NCBI RefSeq assembly: GCF_018860505.1
Contig: NZ_JAHKPU010000013.1
Location: 52,042-116,041 of the forward strand
Source of the DNA: Pacificibacter marinus
GTDB lineage: Bacteria; Pseudomonadota; Alphaproteobacteria; Rhodobacterales; Rhodobacteraceae
Length of the DNA stretch: 64,000 bases
Direction: 5' to 3'
This document shows positions 27,874-37,110 of the stretch, piece after piece (within the stretch, counting starts at the first letter, position 1; each line of letters opens with the position of its first letter). Made by a program: the position numbers and the translations under genes. Under the pieces are notes generated by a model. The model ran no database searches. It saw only the letters and a list, made by a program, of their open reading frames with translations, and was not told where the DNA came from.

Positions 27874-29088
27874 ATGAAAAAGATCAAGGTAGACAACCCA
27901 ATCGTAGAGATGGACGGCGACGAGATGACACGGATCATCTGGCAGTTCATCAAGGACAAGCTGATCCTGCCCTATCTCGATCTAGATCTGCTGTATTATG
28001 ACCTCGGTATGGAAGAACGCGATCGCACCGAAGATCAGGTCACTATTGATGCCGCAATGAAGACCAAAGAGGTCGGCGTCGCTGTGAAATGTGCCACGAT
28101 CACGCCAGATGAGGAGCGCGTCAAAGAATTCGGCCTGAAAAAGATGTGGAAGTCACCCAATGGCACCATTCGCAACATCTTGGGCGGCGTTGTATTTCGT
28201 CAACCTATCATCTGCCAAAACGTGCCGCGCCTTGTGCCAGGGTGGTCTGATCCCATCGTAATCGGGCGTCATGCTTTTGGTGACCAATATAAAGCCACAG
28301 ATTTTCAATTTCCGAGCGCTGGCAAGCTGACGATGAAATTTGAAGGCGAAGACGGAACTATCATTGAACGTGAGGTCTATGACGCGCCTTCGGCTGGTGT
28401 GTATCAGGCGATGTACAACCTCGACAGCTCGATCCGCGACTTTGCGCGCGCCTCGCTGAACTATGGGTTGAACCTTGGCTGGCCTGTGTACCTGTCCACC
28501 AAAAACACGATCCTCAAAGCTTATGACGGACGCTTTAAGGATCTGTTCCAAGAAATCTATGAAGCTGAATTTGAAGAGAAATTCAAAGAGGCCGGCATTT
28601 GGTACGAACACCGTTTGATCGACGATATGGTCGCATGTTGTATGAAATGGAACGGAAAATTCGTTTGGGCCTGTAAAAACTACGACGGCGACGTCCAATC
28701 TGACACAGTGGCCCAAGGCTTTGGCTCGCTGGGCTTGATGACATCGCAATTGATGACGCCAGATGGCAAAATTGTCGAGGCCGAAGCTGCCCACGGCACC
28801 GTGACGCGTCACTACCGCCAGCACCAAAAAGGCGAAGCAACGTCAACCAACTCCATCGCGTCGATCTATGCATGGACAGGTGGTTTGAAACATCGCGCCA
28901 AGCTTGATGACAATGCCGCGCTGCTCAACTTCGCGGAGACCCTTGAACGCGTGATCGTGGACACTGTCGAAAGCGGCTTTATGACCAAAGACCTCGCCTT
29001 GCTGGTCGGCCCCGATCAAAAATGGCTCACCACCATGGGATTCTTGGAAAAAATCGAAGAAAATCTCAACGCAGCGCTCGACGCTTAA
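27874..29088 (+). CDS. icd: NADP-dependent isocitrate dehydrogenase
   Basis: TCA-cycle enzyme oxidising isocitrate to 2-oxoglutarate, also the source of the carbon skeleton for ammonium assimilation. The 404-residue protein is the eukaryote-like homodimeric type (class II): [50 protein letters not shown], and substrate/metal-binding [22 protein letters not shown] provides NADP binding. The ATG at 27874 follows AGGAG. It is monocistronic with a terminator; the upstream region carries an elaborate inverted repeat. Confidence 0.97.
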   Translation: MKKIKVDNPIVEMDGDEMTRIIWQFIKDKLILPYLDLDLLYYDLGMEERDRTEDQVTIDAAMKTKEVGVAVKCATITPDEERVKEFGLKKMWKSPNGTIRNILGGVVFRQPIICQNVPRLVPGWSDPIVIGRHAFGDQYKATDFQFPSAGKLTMKFEGEDGTIIEREVYDAPSAGVYQAMYNLDSSIRDFARASLNYGLNLGWPVYLSTKNTILKAYDGRFKDLFQEIYEAEFEEKFKEAGIWYEHRLIDDMVACCMKWNGKFVWACKNYDGDVQSDTVAQGFGSLGLMTSQLMTPDGKIVEAEAAHGTVTRHYRQHQKGEATSTNSIASIYAWTGGLKHRAKLDDNAALLNFAETLERVIVDTVESGFMTKDLALLVGPDQKWLTTMGFLEKIEENLNAALDA

Positions 29089-29112
29089 ACAACTGACTAA
29101 AAATATAAAATC

Positions 29113-29141
29113 GGGCTGTAGTTTACTCTGCGGCCCTTTTT
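29113..29141 (+). terminator. Intrinsic terminator after icd
   Basis: GGGCTG pairs with CGGCCC (one G-U) over a 12-base loop, followed by TTTTTC. Confidence 0.75.
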
Positions 29142-29244
29142 CATGCGCAGGTTCAGACTTGTTTATCTACACATAGACAAGATAGACACACCACAGGCGC
29201 GACCCATGTCGGGGCGCTTTGTTTATCTTAGAAAAGAGACAGCT

Positions 29245-29751
29245 ATGACCACGACCTTTTTCGATTCCTTTATGTCCGGTGCCCAACATCCAATATATGG
29301 GCTGGACCACATCCTTGCCATGCTAGTGGTTGGCGTTTGGGCGCTGCAAATTGGCGGACGGGCCATTTGGGCTGTGCCGCTTGGGTTTGTTGGCACGATG
29401 GCTGTCGGATTTATCGCCGCCCGCGCTGGCCTGTCCCTACTCTTAGTAGAGCCAATTATCGTCGCCTCAAGCATCGCGCTTGGTCTATGCGCTTTGTTTG
29501 CCCTGCGCCCATCGGTGCCGATTGCAGTCGCACTTACCAGCTTTTTTGGCCTGTTTCACGGTCATGCCCACGGGGTTGAACTTGGTGAGGCTGCACCGCT
29601 CGCGTTTGGTCTTGGGTTCGTTTTGGTCACGGCGGCGCTACACGCCTCTGGCATAGTGTTGGCGGGCTTTATGCGCCAAGCGCATAGACTTGCCCCCCGT
29701 GCCCTTGGCGCAGCTTCGGCACTCGTTGGACTATCCTTGGTGTTTGGATAA
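29245..29751 (+). CDS. HupE/UreJ family membrane protein
   Basis: Family members are putative nickel or cobalt permeases. The 168-residue protein has about six helices and the signature HPIYGLDHILAMLVVGVWA in the first helix, plus FFGLFHGHAHGVELGEAA in the fourth, whose histidines are likely metal ligands. The cleavable signal peptide found at the N-terminus of many HupE proteins is absent. In-frame sequence back to 29143 is charged, not signal-like. No hydrogenase, urease or B12 gene adjoins, so the metal is unknown. The ATG follows AAAAGAGA. Confidence 0.85.
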   Translation: MTTTFFDSFMSGAQHPIYGLDHILAMLVVGVWALQIGGRAIWAVPLGFVGTMAVGFIAARAGLSLLLVEPIIVASSIALGLCALFALRPSVPIAVALTSFFGLFHGHAHGVELGEAAPLAFGLGFVLVTAALHASGIVLAGFMRQAHRLAPRALGAASALVGLSLVFG

Positions 29752-29919
29752 AAAAACGGCGATAGAGCGCAAATGCTATTCAAATTTTCTGAAAAATGTC
29801 TGCGTGACCTGCCTTGTTTTTGCCATAATATTTAGGTCCAATTTTATCTGTTAGCTTGGATTTAAGGCTGCAAACCCCATGTTCCGTTTATCACCACGGA
29901 AAACAGAAGGTTTCCCGCC

Positions 29920-30474
29920 ATGCAGATTTCCAATGCCTATTCTCAGGCTGCACAAACCGCATCATATCTCGCTGCCAATCGCAGCGACGCCATCAATGGC
30001 GAAACAGAACGCGCATCCCCAATGGGTGCGAAATCTGATGATGCACCGAAAAAACGTCCATCGGCTGATGCCGTTTTTGCCAAATACGATTTAAACGATA
30101 TTTCACCACGCGACATTGATAAAATGGCTGCCGAACTGCGCGCATCAGATTTTGATGATGTGGGTTTTATTCTTGGCCTTGAAACGCGTGGTGAAAAATG
30201 GCGGTCCCATATGATGGACTCGCTCAACACTGCGGGCTATGATTTTGAGCCCAATTTTGACCCGACCGCTTCGACAGATGTGATTGCATCGATCAAAGAA
30301 CAAATCAATTTGTCTATGCGGTCCGGCAATTCGACAGAGTTTTTGAATGAACAGCTGTCGAAAATGGAAGATCGGAACGCAAAAGCGCATCCGCAGACGG
30401 CCCTTGAAGGGGCTTCATCGCAATTGGCGCAAACCTTGGTGCTGTTCCAAGCACAGCGTGTCTGGGTCGAATAA
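29920..30474 (+). CDS. Unknown 184-residue protein
   Basis: Not recognised. The sequence is polar and largely helical: an N-terminal QISNAYSQAAQTASYLAA helix, a Lys/Pro-rich linker (residues about 38-48), an acidic central part with two SPRDIDKMAAEL-like segments, and a C-terminal helix SSQLAQTLVLFQAQRVWVE. There is no signal peptide, transmembrane segment or cysteine. The Ala/Gln/Ser-rich N-terminus resembles those of flagellar rod or hook proteins, but I could not confirm that. AAGG precedes the ATG at moderate distance. It stands alone, 168 bases after the HupE-like gene. Confidence 0.65.
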   Translation: MQISNAYSQAAQTASYLAANRSDAINGETERASPMGAKSDDAPKKRPSADAVFAKYDLNDISPRDIDKMAAELRASDFDDVGFILGLETRGEKWRSHMMDSLNTAGYDFEPNFDPTASTDVIASIKEQINLSMRSGNSTEFLNEQLSKMEDRNAKAHPQTALEGASSQLAQTLVLFQAQRVWVE

Positions 30475-30567
30475 CCCGCGCCAAAATTGTTTGCAGTTGA
30501 TCTAGAACGGATCAACTTACCTCACGAGACACTAGACAGGTCAATATTGCTGCCATATAATGACCCT

Positions 30568-31191
30568 ATGCCAGCGCCACACCCCCTGCCCCAAAATCCC
30601 CCCAAACACAGCTTGCTTGAAGACATTCAAGGCTTGGCCATTGGTTTGGTCACCACAGCGATCGGATTAAGCTTCATCGCGCAGCTTGGGTTCATAACGG
30701 GCCAAACGGCAGGACTGGCCTTGGTGATTTCATACCTGACACATATGTCATTTTCATGGGTCTTTTGGTTGATAAACATCCCGTTCTACATCTTGGCCTA
30801 TTTTCGAATGGGCAAAGAGTTCACCATAAAATCAGCCATATCCGTTACGCTTCTGTCCATATTGATGGCCTATATTCCACCGTTGATGACATTTGAGACC
30901 TTAAATCCAATTTTCGGGACCATCGCCTTCGGCGTGCTAACAGGCTTTGGTTTGCTTGGTGTTTTCCGCCATAAATCCTCGCTTGGTGGGCTGGGTGTGT
31001 TGGCGTTGATTGCTCAAGATCACTTTGGCATCCGCGCAGGCGTGGTTCAAATCGCTTTTGACGCGGTGCTTTTCGCGGTTGCGTTCTTTCTGTTTGATGG
31101 GCATGTGGTTATATATTCTTTGCTCGGTGCTTTGATCTTGAACGGCGTGATCGCCTTTAATCATCGCCGCGACATCTATATTGCCAACTAA
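30568..31191 (+). CDS. YitT family membrane protein, copy 1
   Basis: A 207-residue inner-membrane protein with five to six helices. YitT-family features are GFITGQTAGLALVISYL, the NIPFYILAYFRMGKEF loop, the central FETLNPIFGTIAFGVLTG and a C-terminal NHRRDIYIAN. The family is membrane-embedded and mostly uncharacterised. The ATG at 30568 lacks a clear ribosome site; family alignment supports the position. It is followed after 25 bases by a close paralogue. Confidence 0.85.
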   Translation: MPAPHPLPQNPPKHSLLEDIQGLAIGLVTTAIGLSFIAQLGFITGQTAGLALVISYLTHMSFSWVFWLINIPFYILAYFRMGKEFTIKSAISVTLLSILMAYIPPLMTFETLNPIFGTIAFGVLTGFGLLGVFRHKSSLGGLGVLALIAQDHFGIRAGVVQIAFDAVLFAVAFFLFDGHVVIYSLLGALILNGVIAFNHRRDIYIAN

Positions 31192-31216
31192 GCCCTAGAA
31201 ACGAGCCTGATACCTC

Positions 31217-31831
31217 ATGTCCAAATCCGATTTGAATCCCACCAAACACACTAATTTTGAGGACGCACAGGCTTTTGTTTATGGTACCGCAATCTGCGCG
31301 TTGTCGTTGATGATGCTCAAGACGCTTGGGTTGATCACGGGACAGACAGCCGGCTTGGCGCTGTTGATATCTTATCTGATTGAAGCTCCATTTGGCGTGG
31401 TCTTTTTCCTCGTCAACCTGCCGTTCTACTGGTTTGGATACAAACGCATGGGGGTGAAATTTGTCATCAAAACGCTGATCTGCGTCGCGCTGATCTCAGT
31501 GTTCACCGAAATATTTCCGCGCTTCATATCATTTGAAACACTCAACCCAATCTTTGGGGCCATCATGATCGGATTTATGACAGCCTCTGGCCTCATGGCG
31601 ATCATCCGTCATGGCGGGTCTTTGGGCGGGATCGGCATTATGGCGCTGTATATTCAAGACGCGTTTGGCTTTAAAGCAGGATATGTGCAATTGGGCTTTG
31701 ATGCGGTTTTGTTTGCCGTGGCAGCGTTTATTTTACCGCTCGACTTGGTGGCATATTCTTTGCTCGGCGCTGTCGTCGCCAACGTGGTGATCGCCATCAA
31801 CCACCGCCGCGACCGCTACATCGCCACATAA
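31217..31831 (+). CDS. YitT family membrane protein, copy 2
   Basis: A 204-residue paralogue of the preceding gene. The two share GxITGQTAGLAL, FETLNPIFGxI, DAVLFAVA, YSLLGA and the NHRRDxYIA end, with roughly half of aligned residues identical by eye. The N-terminus (KSDLNPTKHTNFEDAQAF) differs. Tandem layout with a 25-base gap suggests one transcript and possibly a heteromeric complex. Transported substrate unknown. Confidence 0.85.
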   Translation: MSKSDLNPTKHTNFEDAQAFVYGTAICALSLMMLKTLGLITGQTAGLALLISYLIEAPFGVVFFLVNLPFYWFGYKRMGVKFVIKTLICVALISVFTEIFPRFISFETLNPIFGAIMIGFMTASGLMAIIRHGGSLGGIGIMALYIQDAFGFKAGYVQLGFDAVLFAVAAFILPLDLVAYSLLGAVVANVVIAINHRRDRYIAT

Positions 31832-31865
31832 ACCAGACCTGCTTATGAGACATATGGAGGCCAAG

Positions 31866-32912
31866 CTATTGCTCGGCCGCCAATTTTTTGATGGTTTCAA
31901 TCCGGTCGGCGTTGGACGGATGGGTTGAACGCCATTCGGGACCACCATCGCCATGATCATGGGACAAGGCCTCAAAAAAGTCAGCCAAAGCCGCCGGATC
32001 GTATCCCGCTGCAAAGGCTGTTTTAACCCCAATGATATCAGCAGAGGCTTCGTGTTCACGCGAATAGGCAAGAGAAGCCAAGGCGCTGCCCTCAAGCAGA
32101 ACATCCTCAAGAATGGGCCCCACATCCCCTGCCACCAGCGCCACAAGTACATAAATCGACAAAGACCGATAGAGCTGATGCAGACTGTGCCGCTCTGAAA
32201 CATGGGCCAACTCATGCCCCAAGATGCCAGCGAGAATGTCAGGATCGCCGAACTCCTCAACCAAAGCATCTGTCACCACGACCGTCCCCCCGGGCAAGGC
32301 AAAGGCGTTTGGTCCGATTTGATCGGCCTTGCGAAACAGCAAAGTATAGTCGCCATAAGGCGCATCTGGCGCGTGGGCTTTGATGTTTTCAAACACATCG
32401 CGGACCATGATTTGATCGGTTTGGGACAATTCTGTCGGATCGGCAAACAACCGGTCCATTGCGGCCATATTGCCTGTGTCCATCGACGACACCAAAGCCG
32501 CGGGCGTCAACGCGATGGCAACGGCCACCAAAAGGCCCAAGCCCCATTGCCAAACGGCAAAAACGCCAAGACAGCATAACGCGAGTACAGCAATCAGCCT
32601 TGGGTGCCAGACCTCAAGGTTTGACAACCAACTGTCACTTGAAGGCCCAAGCAACAGATTGGCACCTTTCACGTCGTCAGTGTCAAAGGTCCAATCCTCG
32701 CCAAAACGCATCAATATAGGTCCGCCAGAGACATGTTCGCGGCTTGTCGGAGACCCCGCATACAAAACATCACCATTATCTGCCAAAAGCCGCACCCCTG
32801 CGCCATCACGCACCAAACGCGCATTAACCCGCGTCGAACTTTGCGCCGCATAGGCATGGCCTGTGACCTCTCCCGATGATGTTTGGCCGTAAAAGTCAGA
32901 GGGCGAAGTCAA
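31866..32912 (-). CDS. M48 family metallopeptidase, membrane-anchored
   Basis: Zinc peptidase of 348 residues. The N-terminal third (1-90) is a soluble module rich in small residues, then two hydrophobic helices (about 110-150: LIAVLALCCLGVFAVWQWGL and LLVAVAIALTPAALV), then the peptidase domain with the zinc motif GHELAHVSERH and the third ligand in REHEASADIIG. The start is a TTG at 32912 inside the end of the DUF898 gene (17-base overlap), with GAAGG upstream; the next ATG is 67 codons in. It probably processes membrane or periplasmic proteins; the substrate is unknown. Confidence 0.87.
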   Translation of the reverse strand: MTSPSDFYGQTSSGEVTGHAYAAQSSTRVNARLVRDGAGVRLLADNGDVLYAGSPTSREHVSGGPILMRFGEDWTFDTDDVKGANLLLGPSSDSWLSNLEVWHPRLIAVLALCCLGVFAVWQWGLGLLVAVAIALTPAALVSSMDTGNMAAMDRLFADPTELSQTDQIMVRDVFENIKAHAPDAPYGDYTLLFRKADQIGPNAFALPGGTVVVTDALVEEFGDPDILAGILGHELAHVSERHSLHQLYRSLSIYVLVALVAGDVGPILEDVLLEGSALASLAYSREHEASADIIGVKTAFAAGYDPAALADFFEALSHDHGDGGPEWRSTHPSNADRIETIKKLAAEQ

Positions 32913-33945
32913 CGTCTATCCCTTCAAAATCGGTGAAGGCATCGCCAAGCGCGCTGACCTCTTCTTCTTGTGCGCCAACAAAGGCGTCCAATGTTCCGTT
33001 GACCGTAATATAAGTGTTGCGCGCCAGATAGCGCGACATGCGCACATGGGTCCATGGCAACATCAACCCTAAGGACAGCATAACAGCCAGCGCATTGGTG
33101 ATCGCGATTCCAACCAAGGCCAAAGGTTTGACGGTCGAGGTAAATTCATGTCCACCTTGAACGCTTGCAGCCGCATAGACGGCGTTGCGAATATAGGCGC
33201 GGTAGATAAAACCGGCGGGTAACACTGCAATGACAATAATGAGAACAGGCACAACTGTCATCAGATCAGAGGTCACCCAAATGGAGTCTTCGCCGAACAG
33301 CTGCCCTGCAGCCAATGCGGGGCCAAAAAAGACCGCAGTGATGGCAATCACAACGCCAACAGCCCAAAAGGCCGCAAAAACCAGCGCTTTGTAAAACGGG
33401 CCAACGCCACTTTCAAAATCAAATTGTGCTGTGCCGTAGCGATGATTTTTCACGTAATATCGTTGCTGGGCGCGTGCCACAAAGGGCCAAGCAAGATAAA
33501 GCGTAAAGAGGCACAAAACAGGGTAAAGCAAAAACACCTTAAGCGCATGCCAAAATGTACCATCAAAGCCAAAGCGCAGCCCCGAAAACGATGTCATCCG
33601 CGCATTGAATTTCAAAGATCTGTTGATCAGGTAAGGACCAACGCCAATAAACCCAAGCGCCAAGATGATCCCGACAACGGGAATAGCTGAAAGTACAGAA
33701 TATAAGATAAGGGCTGCGACCACGATGACGCGCCCGATCAAAATCTGCTTGCCCGTGGCGTGATAATCAAACCGTCGCCCGTCGATGGTGGTGTTTTGCG
33801 CGAAGTATTTCTTGGTGCGCACCTTGGCCCAAGCCGAATAGATGCCAAGGGTCACAATCGACAACATCAAATTGACGATCCAGATGCCAAAATAGGTCTG
33901 AGCATCCCCTTTAAATTGAACTTGAAAGGTATCGCGCGTATCCAT
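32896..33945 (-). CDS. DUF898 (YjgN-like) membrane protein
   Basis: A 349-residue inner-membrane protein with about six to eight helices. DUF898 hallmarks are the N-terminal FQVQFKGDAQTYFGIWIVNL, then YSAWAKVRTKKYFAQNTTIDG, RRFDYHATGKQILIGR, and late in the protein TWVMSRYLARNTYI-like repetition of the WxKxRxxRYxxxHT unit (here LPWTHVRMSRYLARNTYITV). The family is uncharacterised. The ATG at 33945 is chosen over a TTG directly before it. It overlaps the M48 peptidase gene; this DUF898-M48 pairing recurs in alphaproteobacteria and suggests a joint membrane function. Confidence 0.85.
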   Translation of the reverse strand: MDTRDTFQVQFKGDAQTYFGIWIVNLMLSIVTLGIYSAWAKVRTKKYFAQNTTIDGRRFDYHATGKQILIGRVIVVAALILYSVLSAIPVVGIILALGFIGVGPYLINRSLKFNARMTSFSGLRFGFDGTFWHALKVFLLYPVLCLFTLYLAWPFVARAQQRYYVKNHRYGTAQFDFESGVGPFYKALVFAAFWAVGVVIAITAVFFGPALAAGQLFGEDSIWVTSDLMTVVPVLIIVIAVLPAGFIYRAYIRNAVYAAASVQGGHEFTSTVKPLALVGIAITNALAVMLSLGLMLPWTHVRMSRYLARNTYITVNGTLDAFVGAQEEEVSALGDAFTDFEGIDVDFAL

Positions 33946-34110
33946 CAATCACTGCTTTCCGATAAAATTTAGGGCAATCTCTAGCACCTCATCCCGAAAA
34001 GCAATCACACATTGGGCAGTTTCAGCCCATTCACGTCAATTCAGGCTGGTCTTTTGATGGTACTCAGGCTATGCGCAGCGCAACCACATGGATTAAGAGA
34101 AAGACCAAGC

Positions 34111-35928
34111 ATGGATCTTCGCAACATTGCTATCATTGCCCACGTTGACCACGGCAAAACAACACTCGTAGACGAGCTGCTCAAGCAGTCCGGCACATAC
34201 CGCGCCAACCAAGCGACCACAGAGCGCGCTATGGACAGCAACGACCTAGAACGCGAGCGCGGGATCACCATCCTTGCCAAAGCAACCTCTGTCGAGTGGA
34301 AAGGCCACCGTATCAACATCGTTGACACGCCAGGTCACGCCGATTTTGGTGGCGAAGTGGAACGTATTTTGTCCATGGTGGACGGTGTTGTTCTGCTTGT
34401 GGATGCAGCCGAAGGCCCAATGCCACAAACAAAATTCGTAACATCAAAGGCGCTGGCTTTGGGTCTGCGCCCGATTGTTGTGGTGAATAAAGTCGACAAA
34501 CCAGACGGAGAACCTGACCGCGCCTTGGATGAATGTTTTGATCTTTTCGCGACGCTTGAAGCTGACGACGATCAACTCGATTTCCCAACGCTTTACGCCT
34601 CAGGTCGTTCTGGCTGGTGTGACAATGAACTTGACGGTCCACGCAAAGACCTGTCCGCCTTGTTCGATATCATCCTCAACCACGTGCCCGCGCCTAAACA
34701 GCTCAAGAAACGCGACGAACCCTTCCGTATGCTTGCCACGACGCTTGGCGCCGACCCATTCTTGGGCCGTATGCTGACAGGCCGTGTTGAGACAGGCACG
34801 CTTAAAACAGGTGCTACGATCCAAGCCTTGAGTGTGCACGGTCAAAAAATCGAGCAATTCCAAGTCAAGAAAATCCAAGCTTTCCGTGGCCTTGGCATGC
34901 AAGACATCGACGAAGCCATTGCTGGCGACATCGTTTCCGTTGCAGGTATGACCAAAGCAACCGTTGCCGATACGCTCTGTGCACTTGAAATCGACGAAGC
35001 GCTTGAAGCCCAGCCGATCGATCCGCCAACCATCACTGTGACCTTTGGCATCAACGACAGCCCTCTTGCTGGCCGTGATGGTAAAAAAGTACAGTCGCGC
35101 ATCATTCGCGATCGTTTGATGAAAGAAGCTGAAATCAACGTGGCGATTAAAGTCACCGACACCCCCGGCGGCGAAGCTTTTGAAGTTGCTGGTCGTGGCG
35201 AGCTTCAAATGGGTGTTCTGATCGAAAACATGCGTCGCGAAGGCTTTGAGCTGTCCATCTCGCGCCCACAGGTTTTGATCCGTGAAATCGACGGCGTCAA
35301 AATGGAGCCAGTCGAGGAAGTCACCATCGACGTGGATGACGAATACTCCGGTGCGGTGATTGAGAAACTCACAGGCGCGCGCAAAGGCGAGCTTGCTGAG
35401 ATGAAACAACAAAGCGGCAAGACACGCATCATCGCCAATGTGCCCTCTCGTGGCCTCATCGGTTACCACGGCGAATTCTTGACGGATACCCGCGGCACAG
35501 GCGTTATGAACCGCGTCTTCCACGAGTGGGCCCCGCACAAAGGCCACATTCCCGGCCGCCGCGCTGGTGTTTTGATCTCTATGGATGCAGGTAAAGCCGT
35601 GTCCTACGCGTTGTGGAAACTTGAAGATCGCGGGCACTTCTTTATCAAAGCCCAAGACGACGTGTATCAAGGCATGATCATCGGCCAGCACACACGTGAA
35701 AACGACCTTGAAGTGAACCCCCTTAAAGGCAAGCAGTTGACCAACGTTCGTGCGTCAGGCACCGACGAAGCTGTGCGCTTGACCACGCCTGTAACATTGA
35801 CGCTAGAACAAGCGATTGCCTACATCGATGACGACGAATTGGTTGAAGTCACGCCAAACGCGATCCGTCTGCGCAAACGCTTCCTCGATCCTGTCGATCG
35901 TAAGCGCATGGGTAAATCTGGCAAATAA
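34111..35928 (+). CDS. typA: Translational GTPase TypA/BipA
   Basis: Ribosome-associated GTPase aiding 50S assembly and growth under stress. The 605-residue protein has G1 [15 protein letters not shown], switch I with [12 protein letters not shown]3 [11 protein letters not shown], and G4 VVNKVDKPD. The EF-G-like beta-barrel follows, then domains III and V and the BipA-specific C-terminal domain ([13 protein letters not shown] and [13 protein letters not shown]). The ATG at 34111 gives the standard [16 protein letters not shown] start; the frame upstream to 34012 is not coding. Terminator at 35965. Confidence 0.97.
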   Translation: MDLRNIAIIAHVDHGKTTLVDELLKQSGTYRANQATTERAMDSNDLERERGITILAKATSVEWKGHRINIVDTPGHADFGGEVERILSMVDGVVLLVDAAEGPMPQTKFVTSKALALGLRPIVVVNKVDKPDGEPDRALDECFDLFATLEADDDQLDFPTLYASGRSGWCDNELDGPRKDLSALFDIILNHVPAPKQLKKRDEPFRMLATTLGADPFLGRMLTGRVETGTLKTGATIQALSVHGQKIEQFQVKKIQAFRGLGMQDIDEAIAGDIVSVAGMTKATVADTLCALEIDEALEAQPIDPPTITVTFGINDSPLAGRDGKKVQSRIIRDRLMKEAEINVAIKVTDTPGGEAFEVAGRGELQMGVLIENMRREGFELSISRPQVLIREIDGVKMEPVEEVTIDVDDEYSGAVIEKLTGARKGELAEMKQQSGKTRIIANVPSRGLIGYHGEFLTDTRGTGVMNRVFHEWAPHKGHIPGRRAGVLISMDAGKAVSYALWKLEDRGHFFIKAQDDVYQGMIIGQHTRENDLEVNPLKGKQLTNVRASGTDEAVRLTTPVTLTLEQAIAYIDDDELVEVTPNAIRLRKRFLDPVDRKRMGKSGK

Positions 35929-35964
35929 GCCACTGATATAGGCATAAATGCTATAGATATTAAA

Positions 35965-35993
35965 AACGCCCGCTGATCACAGCGGGCGTTTTG
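35965..35993 (+). terminator. Intrinsic terminator after typA
   Basis: AACGCCCGCT pairs perfectly with AGCGGGCGTT around GATCAC and runs into TT. Confidence 0.85.
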
Positions 35994-36017
35994 CGTATTT
36001 AGCCATAAGATTTGGTT

Positions 36018-36326
36018 TTAGACTACGAGGTCGAACACCATTATCCCGTCACCGCCCCCATCACAGATCGCCACCAAAGCCCCGCCCGCAGCCTTATGCG
36101 CAGGATGCACAGTATAGGCCTCAAGCGCCGCTTGGCTTTCGAATGTCATGACAAAACCGTGGGTGAACTTTTGGGATTTTTGTTCCAAATCAATATTTGG
36201 CCCTGCTTGAAACGACAAAAGGCCATTACAGACAGGCACGAGTGCACTTAACTGAGCAAAGACCGCATCAATCTCCCCTGCAGAAGTTCCGGCACGTATC
36301 GCACAATAAACGGAATGAATGATCAT
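36018..36326 (-). CDS. Dabb-domain (stress-responsive A/B barrel) protein
   Basis: A 102-residue ferredoxin-like protein: IIHSVYCAIRAGTSAGEID at the start, the central FSFQAGPN-like strand (LLSFQAGPNIDLEQKSQKF), and FVMTFESQAALEAYTVHPAH with the conserved YxxHPxH motif of the Dabb family. The biochemical role is unknown. The ATG at 36326 overlaps the stop of the VOC gene by ATGA, so the two are coupled. Confidence 0.82.
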   Translation of the reverse strand: MIIHSVYCAIRAGTSAGEIDAVFAQLSALVPVCNGLLSFQAGPNIDLEQKSQKFTHGFVMTFESQAALEAYTVHPAHKAAGGALVAICDGGGDGIMVFDLVV

Positions 36327-36715
36327 GCTTTTCTGCCGTTTTGACGTGGAACGTGTTGATCCAACATGATGACATTGCCATCTGGATCGGAAAAAATGCA
36401 ATGCCCCACGCCGTCGCCAGCCACACAAGACGTCGCCATGTCTACGCCCGCGGCGACCAATTTGGCCTCGATGTCACGGACATCGTCAAAATCATCAATC
36501 GGTTGTGCGGATTGATCCCATCCTGGGTTAAACGTCAGCATGTTGCCTTCAAACATCCCATGATACAGACCAATGAGATGCGCGCCGTTTTTCATCACCA
36601 CATAGCCATGATCAGGATCACCGCCAAACTGCGTGAACCCCAAGGTTTCGTAAAATGCCTTGGACACCCCAAGATCTTTCACACTCAAACTGACGGAAAA
36701 AGTGCCTAACTCCAT
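36323..36715 (-). CDS. VOC/glyoxalase-fold protein
   Basis: A 130-residue vicinal-oxygen-chelate fold protein. It shows the repeated beta-alpha-beta-beta-beta module: SVSLSVKDLGVSKAFYETLGF at the N-terminus and CIFSDPDGNVIMLDQH at the end, a typical DPDGN loop. Potential metal ligands include the His in KNGAHLIGLY and the acid in the C-terminal strand. Substrate unknown; such proteins include glyoxalases and resistance proteins. It is transcribed with the Dabb-domain gene. Confidence 0.85.
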   Translation of the reverse strand: MELGTFSVSLSVKDLGVSKAFYETLGFTQFGGDPDHGYVVMKNGAHLIGLYHGMFEGNMLTFNPGWDQSAQPIDDFDDVRDIEAKLVAAGVDMATSCVAGDGVGHCIFSDPDGNVIMLDQHVPRQNGRKA

Positions 36716-36781
36716 GTGTTGCTCCTGTTTTGGATCGCATGATCGGTATCAGGGTCCCATGAATGAGGTCACGCGCAAAGT

Positions 36782-36811
36782 AAAAAAGCGGGCAGATGAT
36801 CCCTGCCCGCT
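36782..36811 (-). terminator. Intrinsic terminator after the DUF1330 gene
   Basis: On the minus strand AGCGGGCAG pairs with CTGCCCGCT around 7 bases and is followed by TTTTTA. It ends the alaS-DUF1330 transcript. Confidence 0.9.
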
Positions 36812-36819
36812 CTAAAAAT

Positions 36820-37107
36820 CTACTCCGAGGTTTCAATCACCATCAATTCGCGTTCCGACGCGCCGCGCGCAAAATTGAGTGCTTCTTGATACTCTGGTGA
36901 ATGATAGCAAGCGACCGCCGTGTCCACATCTGGAAACTTGGCCACAACATTGCGGGGGCGTTCACGGCCCTCAAGCTGCACAAAACGCGCTGCACGGGCA
37001 ATGAACTCACCACCGTGTTTGGCAATCGCCGGCCCTGCAAGCGCTGCATATTTGCCGTAAGCCTCTTCATCCGAGACCGTTACATTTGCAATCCAAAGTG
37101 CGCCCAT
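36820..37107 (-). CDS. DUF1330 family protein
   Basis: A 95-residue protein of the DUF1330 ferredoxin-like family. It starts GALWIANVTVSDEEAYGKY and contains FIARAARFVQLEGRERPRN, FPDVDTAVACYHSPEYQEA and a C-terminal ELMVIETSE. Function is unknown. It begins three bases after alaS and ends at a strong terminator, so it is the last gene of that transcript. Confidence 0.85.
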   Translation of the reverse strand: MGALWIANVTVSDEEAYGKYAALAGPAIAKHGGEFIARAARFVQLEGRERPRNVVAKFPDVDTAVACYHSPEYQEALNFARGASERELMVIETSE

Positions 37108-37110
37108 CGT

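Noticed and set aside
28153..28827. 224-codon minus-strand frame opposite icd
   Set aside because: Shadow of icd caused by codon bias; no ribosome site or recognisable domain.
29089..29244. Cobalamin riboswitch upstream of the HupE-like gene
   Set aside because: The region is too short and the conserved B12-box words are not present; only small hairpins are seen.
34600..35691. 363-codon minus-strand frame opposite typA
   Set aside because: Antisense shadow of typA; the plus-strand translation is a full TypA and the minus translation has no family features.
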